From: ZC4RG20 sp964518995 | Lineage (GTDB): Bacteria; Pseudomonadota; Gammaproteobacteria; Steroidobacterales; Rariloculaceae | Assembly: GCA_964518995.1 (NCBI GenBank) | Contig: CAZFJU010000001.1 | Span: 1-64,000, forward strand | Direction of reading: 5' to 3' | DNA length: 64,000 bases | Shown here: one piece after another, positions 1 to 7,736 of the stretch | Layout: every line of letters begins with the position of its first letter | Position numbering within the stretch: the first letter of the stretch is position 1 | The notes under the pieces: model-generated | Databases searched by the model: none | What the model saw: the letters and a program-made list of their open reading frames with translations, nothing else | What the model was told of the DNA's origin: nothing | Translations under genes and position numbers: made by a program

Positions 1-816
1 CTGCTTCAATACTTGAATGTCGGCGATCTGGCTGCCGATATGGCAGTGCAGCAAAACCAGATTCTCGCGCAGATCGTTCTCCTCGAGCTCACCGACGAGA
101 CGCATCAGCTCGGTGACCGTGAGGCCGAACTTAGAGTTGGCGCCGGACGATTCCGACCAGCGTCCAGAGCCGCGCGTCAGCAGCCGCACGCGGGCACCGA
201 GCCGCGGCCGGACACCTTTCTCGAACGCAAGATTTTTGAGGTCGGTGAACTCCGGATATTTCTCGATGACCGGGACGACATTCTGCCCGAGCCGTTGGCC
301 GTTGATCATCAACGACAGCATCGTGCGGTCTTTCATGCCGTTGCAGACGAGCAGCGTGTCGTTGTCGATATGCGGCAACGTCGCGAGCAGCTCGGCTTTC
401 GAGCCGCATTCGAGGCCCATGCCGTAAGGCTTACCGGCGTCGAGCAGCTCGTCGACGACCTCGTGGAGCTGGTTCACCTTGATCGGATAGATGCCGCGAT
501 AGACGTTCTCGTATTCGGACTCCGCGATCGCGGCCCGGAACGCCTCGTTGATGCGCTTTACCTGCGCGCGCAGCACGTCCTGAAATCTTATCAGGATCGG
601 GAATTGAATCCCGCGGCGGCGCAGCTCGTCCACGATGTCGACCACATCCATGGTGGTGTCCGCCGCATCGAGCGCGCGGACCGCAATATGGCCTTCCTCG
701 TTGATGAAGAAATACGGTTCGCCCCAGCTCGTGATGCGATAGAGCTCGGCGGAGTCGGCGGTCGTCCACTCGCTGCCGGGCAGCAGCGTCTCGATGGGTT
801 CAGGTCGGGATGCCAT
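1..816 (-). CDS. speA: Biosynthetic arginine decarboxylase, N-terminal 272 residues (cut by window edge)
   Basis: PLP-dependent decarboxylase of the SpeA (fold III) family, converting L-arginine to agmatine and CO2 in the cytoplasm. The frame starts at ATG 816 and stays open to base 1, so only about 272 of the family's roughly 630 residues are visible. YRGIYPIKVNQ near residue 105 carries the PLP-binding lysine. It is followed by GMGLECGSKAELLA (compare GLEAGSKAEL in E. coli), and LLHCHIGSQ near the edge is also typical of SpeA. It follows the deoxyhypusine-synthase-like gene by 6 nt, and agmatine deiminase lies upstream of that, so all three are probably one transcript using agmatine. The identification is firm; the C-terminal half cannot be seen. 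Confidence 0.93.
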   Translation of the reverse strand, partial: MASRPEPIETLLPGSEWTTADSAELYRITSWGEPYFFINEEGHIAVRALDAADTTMDVVDIVDELRRRGIQFPILIRFQDVLRAQVKRINEAFRAAIAESEYENVYRGIYPIKVNQLHEVVDELLDAGKPYGMGLECGSKAELLATLPHIDNDTLLVCNGMKDRTMLSLMINGQRLGQNVVPVIEKYPEFTDLKNLAFEKGVRPRLGARVRLLTRGSGRWSESSGANSKFGLTVTELMRLVGELEENDLRENLVLLHCHIGSQIADIQVLKQ

Positions 817-822
817 GGGCCG

Positions 823-1794
823 TTACTCCCCGAGAACGTAAGCGAAAATGAGCGGCGCGACGATCGTCGCGTCGGACTCGATCATGAATTTCGGCGTGTC
901 GGCGGCCAACTTGCCCCAGGTGATCTTCTCGTTCGGAACGGCGCCCGAGTACGAGCCGTAGCTCGTCGTCGAGTCGCTGATCTGGCAAAAGTAGCCCCAC
1001 TTCGGCACGTCCTCGATGCGCAGATCCTGCTCGAGCATCGGCACGACGCAGATCGGAAAATCGCCGGCAATTCCGCCGCCGATCTGGAAGAAGCCGATCG
1101 GCGTTTCCCAAGCGGTCGCTTGATACCACTCGGCGAGCCGGAGCATGTACTCGATGCCGGACTTGACCGTCAGGGGATTCTTGATATCGCCGGAGATGCA
1201 ATGGCCGGCATACATATTGCCGAGCGTCGAATCCTCCCAGCCTGGCACGATGAGCGGCAGGTCGGCCTCGCTCGCCGCGATCAGCCAGCTGTCCTTCGGG
1301 TCGATCTGGTAAAACGGCTCGAGCTCGCCGGCCCGCAGCGCGGCGTACAGAAACTCGTGCGGCAGGTAGCGCTCGCCGGCGGCGTCCGCGGCCATCCAGC
1401 GCTTCAGCACGACGCCCTCGAGGCGCCGCATCGCTTCATGCTCGGGAATGCACGTATCCGTCACGCGGTTCAAGTTCTGCTCGAGCAGCGCTTCCTCCTG
1501 CTCCGGCGACAAGTGGCGATAGTGCGGGATGCGCACGTAATGCTCGTGAGCGACGAGGTTGAAAAGATCCTCCTCGAGATTCGCACCCGTGCACGAGATC
1601 GCGTGCACTTTGCCGCGGCGGATCATCTCCGCAAGCGACAAGCCGAGCTCGGCCGTGCTCATCGCGCCGGCCAATGTGACCAACATCTGGCCGCCGGAGT
1701 CGAGATGCCGCACATAACCGCGCGCGGCATCGAGCAGCGCCGCGCTGTTGAAATGGCGGTAGTGGTATTCCAGAAAGGCGGAAATGGCGCCCAT
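823..1794 (-). CDS. Deoxyhypusine-synthase-like protein
   Basis: A 323-residue member of the deoxyhypusine synthase (DS) family. Family members use NAD and spermidine or putrescine to transfer a 4-aminobutyl group through an enzyme-lysine imine. Bacteria lack eIF5A, so the acceptor here is more likely a polyamine (homospermidine-synthase-like activity) than a protein; that is inference. GAVPNEKITWGKLAAD near residue 300 matches the active-site lysine segment of the family (SWGK in the eukaryotic enzyme). Near the N terminus, VTLAGAMSTAELG and ISCTGANLEEDLFN match the NAD-site region. I chose ATG 1794 because a GGAG lies 8 nt upstream; the frame remains open to 1869. It sits between aguA and speA, which argues for a role in agmatine/putrescine metabolism. 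Confidence 0.85.
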   Translation of the reverse strand: MGAISAFLEYHYRHFNSAALLDAARGYVRHLDSGGQMLVTLAGAMSTAELGLSLAEMIRRGKVHAISCTGANLEEDLFNLVAHEHYVRIPHYRHLSPEQEEALLEQNLNRVTDTCIPEHEAMRRLEGVVLKRWMAADAAGERYLPHEFLYAALRAGELEPFYQIDPKDSWLIAASEADLPLIVPGWEDSTLGNMYAGHCISGDIKNPLTVKSGIEYMLRLAEWYQATAWETPIGFFQIGGGIAGDFPICVVPMLEQDLRIEDVPKWGYFCQISDSTTSYGSYSGAVPNEKITWGKLAADTPKFMIESDATIVAPLIFAYVLGE

Positions 1795-1971
1795 CGCAAT
1801 CTCCAGGCGGAAACGGGTTAATAGAGAGGGGGACTCGACAAGGTTAGGAAATAGACGAAGTTCCCACAATAGCGGCAGCGGACCGCCCCAGAAATTGGGA
1901 CCGGCGCCCTTTTTCGAGAAGCCGGGACTTCCAGGGGCCTTTCGGCTGCCCTTAGTGGCCTGTGACAGCCA

Positions 1972-3018
1972 CTAGCGTTCCAACGCCGGCACCTGCTGAG
2001 TGAGACAATGCAGCGCGCCGAGCCCGCCGACCAGCACGCGACAGTCGATCGGCACGATGCGCCGCTCCGGAAAGCACGCGGCCAGCGCGTCGCGCGCGAT
2101 GTCATCCTGCGGACAGGCGAAGACCGGCAGCAGCACCTGCTCGTTCGCGACGTAAAAATTCGCGTAACTCGCCGGCAGGCGCTCGCCGGCGCTGTACAGC
2201 GGCTCCGGCATGGGCAGCTCGACAATCTCGAGCGGCGCGCCGCCGATCGTCACGGAACGAAGACGCTCCAGGTTCTCTGCGAGCGGCTCGTGGTTCGGAT
2301 CTGCAGCGTTCGGCTCCACGACCGTCACGACCTTGCGTTCGCTGACGAAGCGTGTCAGATCGTCGATATGCCCATCCGTGTCGTCACCGACGATGCCGTC
2401 GCCGAGCCAGATGATCTCGTCGACGCCCAGCGCATCGCGCAATACGGCCTCGATATCCGTTTTCGTCAGCTGCGGATTGCGATTCGGATTCAACAGGCAG
2501 TGCTCGGTGGTCAGCAGCGCGCCCGCGCCATTGACGTCGATCGAGCCGCCTTCGAGCACGACGTCGAACGAGACGCGCGGCGCGTCGATCGCCTCCGCCA
2601 TACGCGCCGCAGCAACGCGATCGAGGTCGAACGGCGGATATTTACCGCCCCACGCGTTGTACTCGAAGTCGAGCGCCACCCGCGCCGCGTCGCCGGCGCG
2701 CCACACGAAGATCGGGCCGTGATCCCGGACCCACGCGTCGTTGGTCGGAATATGGAAGTAGCGGACGCGGTCTGCAGGCGCCACCGGATCGAGGAAGCGG
2801 CGGACGTGTGCCTCGTGCGCCGCATCGCGCACGTTGATATACACATCTTCCGTCTCGGCGAGTGCAGCCGCGGCCCGCGCCATCGCGGGCTCCACGCCGT
2901 CGAAGCCGCCCGGCCACGTATCGCGGTTATGCGGCCACGACAGCCACGTCGCGGCATGCGGCGCCCATTCGGCGGGCATTCGCAGCGGTGCGGACGCGAA
3001 CTTCAGTGATTTCTCCAT
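1972..3018 (-). CDS. aguA: Agmatine deiminase
   Basis: A 348-residue protein of the porphyromonas-type peptidyl-arginine deiminase/agmatine deiminase family. It hydrolyses agmatine to N-carbamoylputrescine and ammonia. NDAWVRDHGPIFV near residue 90, GDDTDGHIDDLTRF near 210 and a C-terminal GGLGALHCLTQQVP with the nucleophilic cysteine are the family signatures. ATG 3018 gives the usual N terminus (MPAEWAPHAATWLSWP soon after); the longer frame to 3300 would run into the divergent gene at 3119. It is first in the operon aguA, deoxyhypusine-synthase-like, speA. No N-carbamoylputrescine amidase (AguB) is in the window, so it may be elsewhere. A 6-bp inverted repeat (AGTGGC/GCCACT) lies at its stop codon, 1954-1973. 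Confidence 0.92.
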   Translation of the reverse strand: MEKSLKFASAPLRMPAEWAPHAATWLSWPHNRDTWPGGFDGVEPAMARAAAALAETEDVYINVRDAAHEAHVRRFLDPVAPADRVRYFHIPTNDAWVRDHGPIFVWRAGDAARVALDFEYNAWGGKYPPFDLDRVAAARMAEAIDAPRVSFDVVLEGGSIDVNGAGALLTTEHCLLNPNRNPQLTKTDIEAVLRDALGVDEIIWLGDGIVGDDTDGHIDDLTRFVSERKVVTVVEPNAADPNHEPLAENLERLRSVTIGGAPLEIVELPMPEPLYSAGERLPASYANFYVANEQVLLPVFACPQDDIARDALAACFPERRIVPIDCRVLVGGLGALHCLTQQVPALER

Positions 3019-3118
3019 AGCGGGCTCGATCTCGCAGGTTCGGGCCGAGCGCAGCCCGCGACCTGGGCGCGCAATGATACCCGGATGCCGGCCCGGTACA
3101 AGCCGACCTGGAACTTGT

Positions 3119-3841
3119 ATGATGAAGCCCATGAACGCGAAGCCCCACATCGCCGGGCCGATCCGGCGCCCGGCAGGTCTGTCGCCCTTGCTCGGCCGCG
3201 CTCTCGCCGCGCTGCTGATCCTCGTCGGCGCCGCACTGTCCTGGCCGGTCGCGGCCCAGCCGCGGCTTACGCAAGGAGCGCTGCTCATCTCGACCGACAA
3301 GATCGGCGATCCGAGCTGGTCGCAAACCGTGGTGCTGCTCCTCCATCACGACGCGAACGGTACGTTGGGCGTCGCGATCAACCGGCCGACTGAAGTGGCG
3401 CTCGATGAGATCGTGCCCGACCTCGGCGCAATGCCGGGGTTGGCCGACGGGATCTTCCGCGGCGGCCCGGTGCGGCCGACACAGCTCGTCTTCCTGGTCC
3501 GCAATCCGCCGGCGAATCTGCTGCGCAACGCCCCGCGGATCCTCGACGGGGTCTACGCGAGCGGGGATCTCGGCGCGCTGCCGCAGATCATCGAGACGGG
3601 CGGTGGCGAAACCCTGCGCCTCTATGCTGGCCACGTGGAATGGGCGCCGGGGCAGCTCGATCGCGAATTTGCGGAAGAGCGCTGGACCGTTACGCTCGGC
3701 TCCGCGGAGCGTGTCTTCGCTCCCAACCCGTCACAGCTGTGGCAGCGCCTGCGCAGCTCGAGCGAAGAGTTGCTCGTCGAGCGCGCGCCAGGCCTCAGCG
3801 AGGCCGAGCCGCTGCAGGCCGCTTCGTCAAATCGGCGTTGA
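3119..3841 (+). CDS. AlgH/YqgE (UPF0301) family protein with an export signal
   Basis: A 240-residue protein whose residues from about 49 onward match the AlgH/UPF0301 family: TQGALLISTDKIGDPSWSQTVVLLL, read in part, then GVAINRPTEVAL, a GGPV segment and a C-terminal W-APGQLD-E region. Typical AlgH proteins are cytoplasmic, about 185-190 residues, and start directly at this domain. Here residues 1-47 hold a basic stretch, a hydrophobic core (ALAALLILVGAALSW) and an Ala-x-Ala-like site (PVAAQ), which reads as a signal peptide. The function of AlgH is not established beyond indirect links to alginate regulation in Pseudomonas. The start is one of three clustered ATGs (3119, 3122, 3131). It diverges from aguA across 100 nt. 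Confidence 0.82.
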   Translation: MMKPMNAKPHIAGPIRRPAGLSPLLGRALAALLILVGAALSWPVAAQPRLTQGALLISTDKIGDPSWSQTVVLLLHHDANGTLGVAINRPTEVALDEIVPDLGAMPGLADGIFRGGPVRPTQLVFLVRNPPANLLRNAPRILDGVYASGDLGALPQIIETGGGETLRLYAGHVEWAPGQLDREFAEERWTVTLGSAERVFAPNPSQLWQRLRSSSEELLVERAPGLSEAEPLQAASSNRR

Positions 3842-4139
3842 CGCGGACCGCATCGGGCGTGCCGTCTCGACGGTCCGCACGCCTCTTCGATGACCGTCGC
3901 GGCATTGCGCTACTCGGCACCCGGAGGAGGTGGCCGTCCCTGGCCAAGTGCAGTATGCCGCCGCTATCGCACAGAGTTCTGAGACGCAGCGCACGAGCCG
4001 CGACGCCGCAGCGCCGATTGCGTCAAAAGCAGGGTTTACCCGCCCTTCTTTCTGCGGGCAAATACGCACCGAAAGCGGCCGGCAACAGGGGATTCAGTAG
4101 CGCCTGTGCGCATCTCGCGCGCTCGGCGCGCGTTGCTCG
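3842..4139. other. Intergenic stretch between convergent genes, no gene recognised
   Basis: About 300 nt between the stop of the AlgH-like gene and the stop of the NYN-domain gene. Reading frames cross it on both strands, but none has recognisable protein features or a ribosome site. A short CCCGC/GCGGG inverted repeat with a 10-nt loop lies at 4039-4058 but lacks a clear U-tract, so I do not call a terminator. Confidence 0.5.
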
Positions 4140-4904
4140 CTAACTACTCTCGGGCGTGCGGATCTTGTAGTTGCCGCCTTCCCCCTCCGTCAGCTCGAGC
4201 AGCCCTTCGCGTTGTGCATGCGCAAGCAAATCCGAGAAGCTTCGATAGCCGTAGTAACTTTCTGCGAAGCCGGGATAGACGCGTTTCAGCGCCTTCTTCA
4301 CCACCGACCCCCAAACAGGGTCGTACTCTTCCTCGAGTGACGCGACGGTAGTCGTCAGCCGCTCGAACGCTTCCCGCTGTTTCTCGGAGACCTGCTTCGC
4401 GCTGTGCCGCGGAGCCCGCTTCTGCTCGGCGACCAGGTTATCGTAATAGATAAACTCGTCGCAGCTCGACGCCAGCAGATCGGATGTCGAGCTGCGCACG
4501 CCGCAGCCAATCACCCTCTTGTCGTTCTCTTTGAGCTTGGATACCAGCGGCGAAAAATCGCTGTCGCCGGTAAGGAGCGCAAAGGTATCTATGTGCGCTT
4601 TCGAGTAGCAGAGGTCGATCGCATCGACCACCATGCGGATGTCGGCGCTGTTCTTACCGCTCGCCCCGGAGTGCGGTATATCGACCATCTCGAAACCGAG
4701 CATATGAAACTCGCGCATGAATTTCTGGAACCGATTCCAGTCGCAATACGCGCGCTTGAAGACGATGCGGCCGCGCTCGAGCAGACGCTTCATGACGAGC
4801 TCCATCTGGAAGCGGCCCTTGGCGCTCTGCTCGGCACCGAGCGCGAGGTTCTCGAAATCGACGAAAACGGCGATCGTCGGTTCCGAATGCGAGTTCACGT
4901 CCAT
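4140..4904 (-). CDS. NYN-domain putative ribonuclease with C-terminal OST-HTH/LOTUS domain
   Basis: A 254-residue protein. Residues about 8-150 form a NYN (PIN-like) domain, with acidic metal-binding segments AVFVDFENLALG, NSADIRMVVDAIDL and LLTGDSDFSPLVSKL, all retained. After a basic linker (about 155-185), residues about 195-250 (VWGSVVKKALKRVYPGF, then SFSDLLAHAQREGLLEL) look like an OST-HTH/LOTUS domain, which binds RNA in other proteins. Established family knowledge suggests an RNA-cleaving enzyme with its own RNA-binding module; the target is unknown. ATG 4904 is preferred because homologous sequence begins just after it; the frame is open to 4985. It is transcribed alone, divergent from the gene at 5040. 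Confidence 0.85.
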   Translation of the reverse strand: MDVNSHSEPTIAVFVDFENLALGAEQSAKGRFQMELVMKRLLERGRIVFKRAYCDWNRFQKFMREFHMLGFEMVDIPHSGASGKNSADIRMVVDAIDLCYSKAHIDTFALLTGDSDFSPLVSKLKENDKRVIGCGVRSSTSDLLASSCDEFIYYDNLVAEQKRAPRHSAKQVSEKQREAFERLTTTVASLEEEYDPVWGSVVKKALKRVYPGFAESYYGYRSFSDLLAHAQREGLLELTEGEGGNYKIRTPESS

Positions 4905-5039
4905 GCTCGATGCGCCCCTTCTACTTGCGTGCATTGCGGCTGGAATCGGCATCTTCGTCGATCGATGCGATGGGTCGCAAGGCATTGTCCCGGCGTGTGG
5001 TCGAGGCCATCATACCGCCGGTGCAACAAGGAGGCCGTG

Positions 5040-5732
5040 GTGAGCGAAGCGCCGATCAAAGTCCTCTCCTCCATGGCGACGCGCGGCGTGCTCGTCGAGC
5101 TTGCGTCCGCCTACGAGCGCGCGACGAGCGCGCGCGTCGAGACGACCGCCGCCGGCGGCGTCGATCTCGCCGAGCGCCTGCGCGCCGGCGAGCCGGTCGA
5201 CGTCGTCGTGCTGGCAAGAGACGTCATCGATGCGCTCATCGCCGAAGGCCATCTGCTGCGCGGCAGCCGGGTGGATCTCGTCACGTCGCCGATCGCCGTC
5301 GCGGTGCAGGCCGGCGCACCCCATCCGAATATCGCGGACGAGGCCGGCGTCCGAGCCGCCGTCGCGGCCGCACGCTCGTTGAGTTACTCGACCGGTCCGA
5401 GCGGCCGGCATCTGGAGCAGGTTTTCGAGCGCTGGGGGCTGCTCGAGGCGATCCGGTCACGCATCATCGTGCCGCCGCCGGGCGTGCCGGTCGCTTCGCT
5501 CGTCGCGGAGGGCTCGGCCGAAATCGGCTTTCAGCAGCTCAGCGAGCTGATCGACCGCCCGGGCATCGATGTGCTCGGCCTGGTACCTGCCGAGATGCAG
5601 AGCGTCACGACGTTCTCCGGCGGCATCGGCGCGGCGTGCGCCCGGCCGGACGCCGCGCGCGCGCTGCTCGACTTCATGGTCTCGCCCGAGGTCGCGAGCA
5701 CCAAGCAACGTTACGGGCTGGCATCGGCGTAG
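5040..5732 (+). CDS. Molybdate-binding-like extracellular solute-binding domain protein without signal peptide
   Basis: A 230-residue type II periplasmic-binding-fold protein resembling ModA-like substrate-binding proteins: IKVLSSMATRGVLVELASAY at the start, ERLRAGEPVDVVVLA, then SYSTGPSGRHLEQVFERWGL and a C-terminal ALLDFMVSPEVASTKQRYGL, a segment typical of these proteins. No signal peptide is present: AAGGAGG at 5028-5034 sets the start at GTG 5040 (or 5037), directly at the domain. No permease or ATPase gene is adjacent. It may therefore be a cytoplasmic sensor or a stand-alone binder; this is inference. Its last 22 nt overlap the convergent gene that ends at 5711. Confidence 0.75.
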   Translation: MSEAPIKVLSSMATRGVLVELASAYERATSARVETTAAGGVDLAERLRAGEPVDVVVLARDVIDALIAEGHLLRGSRVDLVTSPIAVAVQAGAPHPNIADEAGVRAAVAAARSLSYSTGPSGRHLEQVFERWGLLEAIRSRIIVPPPGVPVASLVAEGSAEIGFQQLSELIDRPGIDVLGLVPAEMQSVTTFSGGIGAACARPDAARALLDFMVSPEVASTKQRYGLASA

Positions 5733-6499
5733 CCGGCGGCTGCGCCGCGGCGTTGACGGCGAAGTGCCGCATCGAGTGACTCGACGATGGCCGCCACCCA
5801 TAAAGGCCAATCCGCGCGCGTCACGAGCCGCTGATTGACCTCGAGCTCGAGCCCGAGATAGCGATCCGCGGGCCAGCGCTTGCGTAGAGCGGTCGTGAAG
5901 CCATCGGCGACGCCGCGATAGGGATAATTGCGTCGCACGATGGACGCGGGCGGCAGCGTGGCGCGCAGCGCTTCGCGCCATAGGGCGGCGAACGCCGCCT
6001 CGCCGGCGCGGCGAGGATCGAACAGCAGCCCGACGTCGGCGCGCCGCACCTGGCCCGCAAGCTCGGGCGTAAACGAATGTGCGGACACGTGCACCACTTG
6101 GCCGTGCGCGGCGGCCGCGGCAACGGCGCTCTCCACAGCGACGCGGTACGGTCTGTAGTGCTGCTCAACGATTGCGGCGCGCGCGGCCGCAGGCAGCGCA
6201 CGCGTGAATTCGGAGAACAACTGCGGATGGCCGAGCGATCGATTCAGATCGACGAGCAGCCGGGTCGTCTCGCCGATGAACAACGGCGCCGAGAGACGGC
6301 GTGCGAGCGCCCGCGCGACGACCGCGGCGCCTTCGTCATGGGCGCGGTGAGAATCGAGCGCGAGCGCGGCCGCCGTGCTCGCGAACAGCGGCCGATATTC
6401 GTCGGGCACCCGACGCCCGCCATGCTCGCAGCTCACGACGACTGCCGCCGCCGGCCGCCGCGCGGCAGGCTCGCGGTCAGGCTTCGAACGACCGTCCAT
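5711..6499 (-). CDS. N-formylglutamate amidohydrolase family protein
   Basis: A 262-residue protein of the N-formylglutamate amidohydrolase (FGase) family, zinc-type hydrolases that cut N-acyl-glutamate-like amides. AVVVSCEHGGRRVPDEY near residue 20, DSHRAHDEGA, ETTRLLVDLNRSLGHP and HVSAHSFTP carry the conserved His, Asp and Glu positions. ATG 6499 is the start used; it overlaps the end of the upstream ligase gene by 23 nt, so the genes are translationally linked. It is the last gene of the five-gene operon. In the histidine pathway this enzyme releases glutamate from N-formylglutamate, but no hut genes are here. A role trimming an amide made by the two neighbouring ligases is more likely (inference). 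Confidence 0.82.
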   Translation of the reverse strand: MDGRSKPDREPAARRPAAAVVVSCEHGGRRVPDEYRPLFASTAAALALDSHRAHDEGAAVVARALARRLSAPLFIGETTRLLVDLNRSLGHPQLFSEFTRALPAAARAAIVEQHYRPYRVAVESAVAAAAAHGQVVHVSAHSFTPELAGQVRRADVGLLFDPRRAGEAAFAALWREALRATLPPASIVRRNYPYRGVADGFTTALRKRWPADRYLGLELEVNQRLVTRADWPLWVAAIVESLDAALRRQRRGAAAGYADASP

Positions 6500-7736
6500 C
6501 GGCAAGCGCATCGCAGAGTGAGCGATAAACGCGCACGAAGTCGCCATGCGTCGGCAGCACGCTGCCGAGCGCTCGTCGGATGCGGGTCGATAGCGAGCCG
6601 GCACGAAGGTAGTGCTCGAGAAAACGCGCGTCGACCCCGACGAACGCACCGTCGGCGGCCGCGCGGTCGATCAGATGATCCCATAGCTTCGCGACGGTCG
6701 AGCTCGTCTGGCCGAGCCCGAAAGCTTCGAGGTATTTCCGCTCGCCGATCTCGGCGCGCTCGGCATCGCGGGTGGTCAGCTCGAGCAGGCGCGCAAGCTG
6801 CCGCGTATCCCACTCCGTGAGCGACTCGAGATCGGCCCATCGCTCGTCGCACAAGCTCCTCAAGGTGCCGATGATCGCCGCTGCGAATGCGATGTCGGCG
6901 GCCGGGCACTCCTGCACATCCAGCACTCGAATCTCGATCGCCATCCGCTCGAACCGCGCGATCGCACCGCGCGCGTTCACCCATTCGCGGCGCAGGATAC
7001 CGTCGGGGTCGTGCGGCGCGAGATCGGCGTAGATCCGACCGAGCAGGCGATCTTGATATTCGTCCATCGAATGGTACGTCTCCGGCACGACATGACCGGT
7101 AATCGACGGAATCCGGGCGCAATTGCCGCGGTACGCGACCAGGCGGTTGTCCGCGATGCCGGTCAATACGCCGTCCACCGCCGGCGAGCTTGCCGCGAGG
7201 CCCGGCAGAATCGGCAGGAGCAGGCGGATCGCCGCGTGCAGCCGCGCGAACTCATCGTCGTTGGCAAACGGCAGGTTGATATGTGCGCTCTGCAGATTCG
7301 CCCAGCCGTGTCCCTTGCAGCCGAAGATGCGGTCGAACGTTTCATAGATCACGCGCGTGCCGTGCGGCCAAAGCTCGACAGTGCGCGGATCCATCCATGG
7401 ATGCATCGCGGTCGGCATCAGGCGCAGACCGTCACGCGCGAGCGCGTCGAGCCCGCAGACGACGTTGTGTTGGAACGTAGCGCCGAGCCCCGCGAGCGAC
7501 GGTTGCGGCCCGTTGCATTTCAACTCGATGACATGCAGCGCGAGCTCGTTGTTCCAAGCGACCGCGCCATTTTCCCACTCGTCCGTCAGCTCGCCGGCGA
7601 GCCCCTCGAGCAACCGGTCGGCGCACGGCACGACAGCGAGCCCGTCGGCGGCAACGATCATGTACTCGAGCTCGATCCCTACCGCCTCGAACAGGCGGTG
7701 CGGGCTGCTATGCGGTTCGGAGCTGCTTGGGGGCAT
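6477..7736 (-). CDS. Carboxylate-amine ligase of the GCS2 (glutamate-cysteine ligase 2) family
   Basis: A 419-residue protein with the GCS2 fold. EAVGIELEYMIV near residue 16 is the conserved entry strand with the acidic metal site. WANLQSAHINLPFANDDEF, PILPGLAASSPAVDG and RGNCARIPSITGHVVPE are substrate-site segments of this family. GCS2 proteins use ATP to join a carboxylate (often glutamate) to an amine. The YbdK group makes gamma-glutamylcysteine in vitro, but many members have other partners. It overlaps the preceding ATP-grasp gene by 29 nt and the following hydrolase gene by 23 nt. With a second amide ligase upstream, it probably acts on a shared small molecule or peptide (inference). 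Confidence 0.83.
   Translation of the reverse strand: MPPSSSEPHSSPHRLFEAVGIELEYMIVAADGLAVVPCADRLLEGLAGELTDEWENGAVAWNNELALHVIELKCNGPQPSLAGLGATFQHNVVCGLDALARDGLRLMPTAMHPWMDPRTVELWPHGTRVIYETFDRIFGCKGHGWANLQSAHINLPFANDDEFARLHAAIRLLLPILPGLAASSPAVDGVLTGIADNRLVAYRGNCARIPSITGHVVPETYHSMDEYQDRLLGRIYADLAPHDPDGILRREWVNARGAIARFERMAIEIRVLDVQECPAADIAFAAAIIGTLRSLCDERWADLESLTEWDTRQLARLLELTTRDAERAEIGERKYLEAFGLGQTSSTVAKLWDHLIDRAAADGAFVGVDARFLEHYLRAGSLSTRIRRALGSVLPTHGDFVRVYRSLCDALADGRSFEA

Noticed and set aside
823..1794. True protein deoxyhypusine synthase
   Set aside because: Bacteria have no eIF5A and the operon is about agmatine, so a polyamine substrate is more likely; I kept only the family-level name.
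13..1821. 602-codon plus-strand open frame at the left end
   Set aside because: It is antisense to speA and the deoxyhypusine-synthase-like gene, both of which have clear family motifs; the plus-strand product has no recognisable features and is an effect of high GC.
4039..4058. Terminator between the AlgH-like and NYN genes
   Set aside because: Only a 5-bp stem with a 10-nt loop and no U-tract on either strand.
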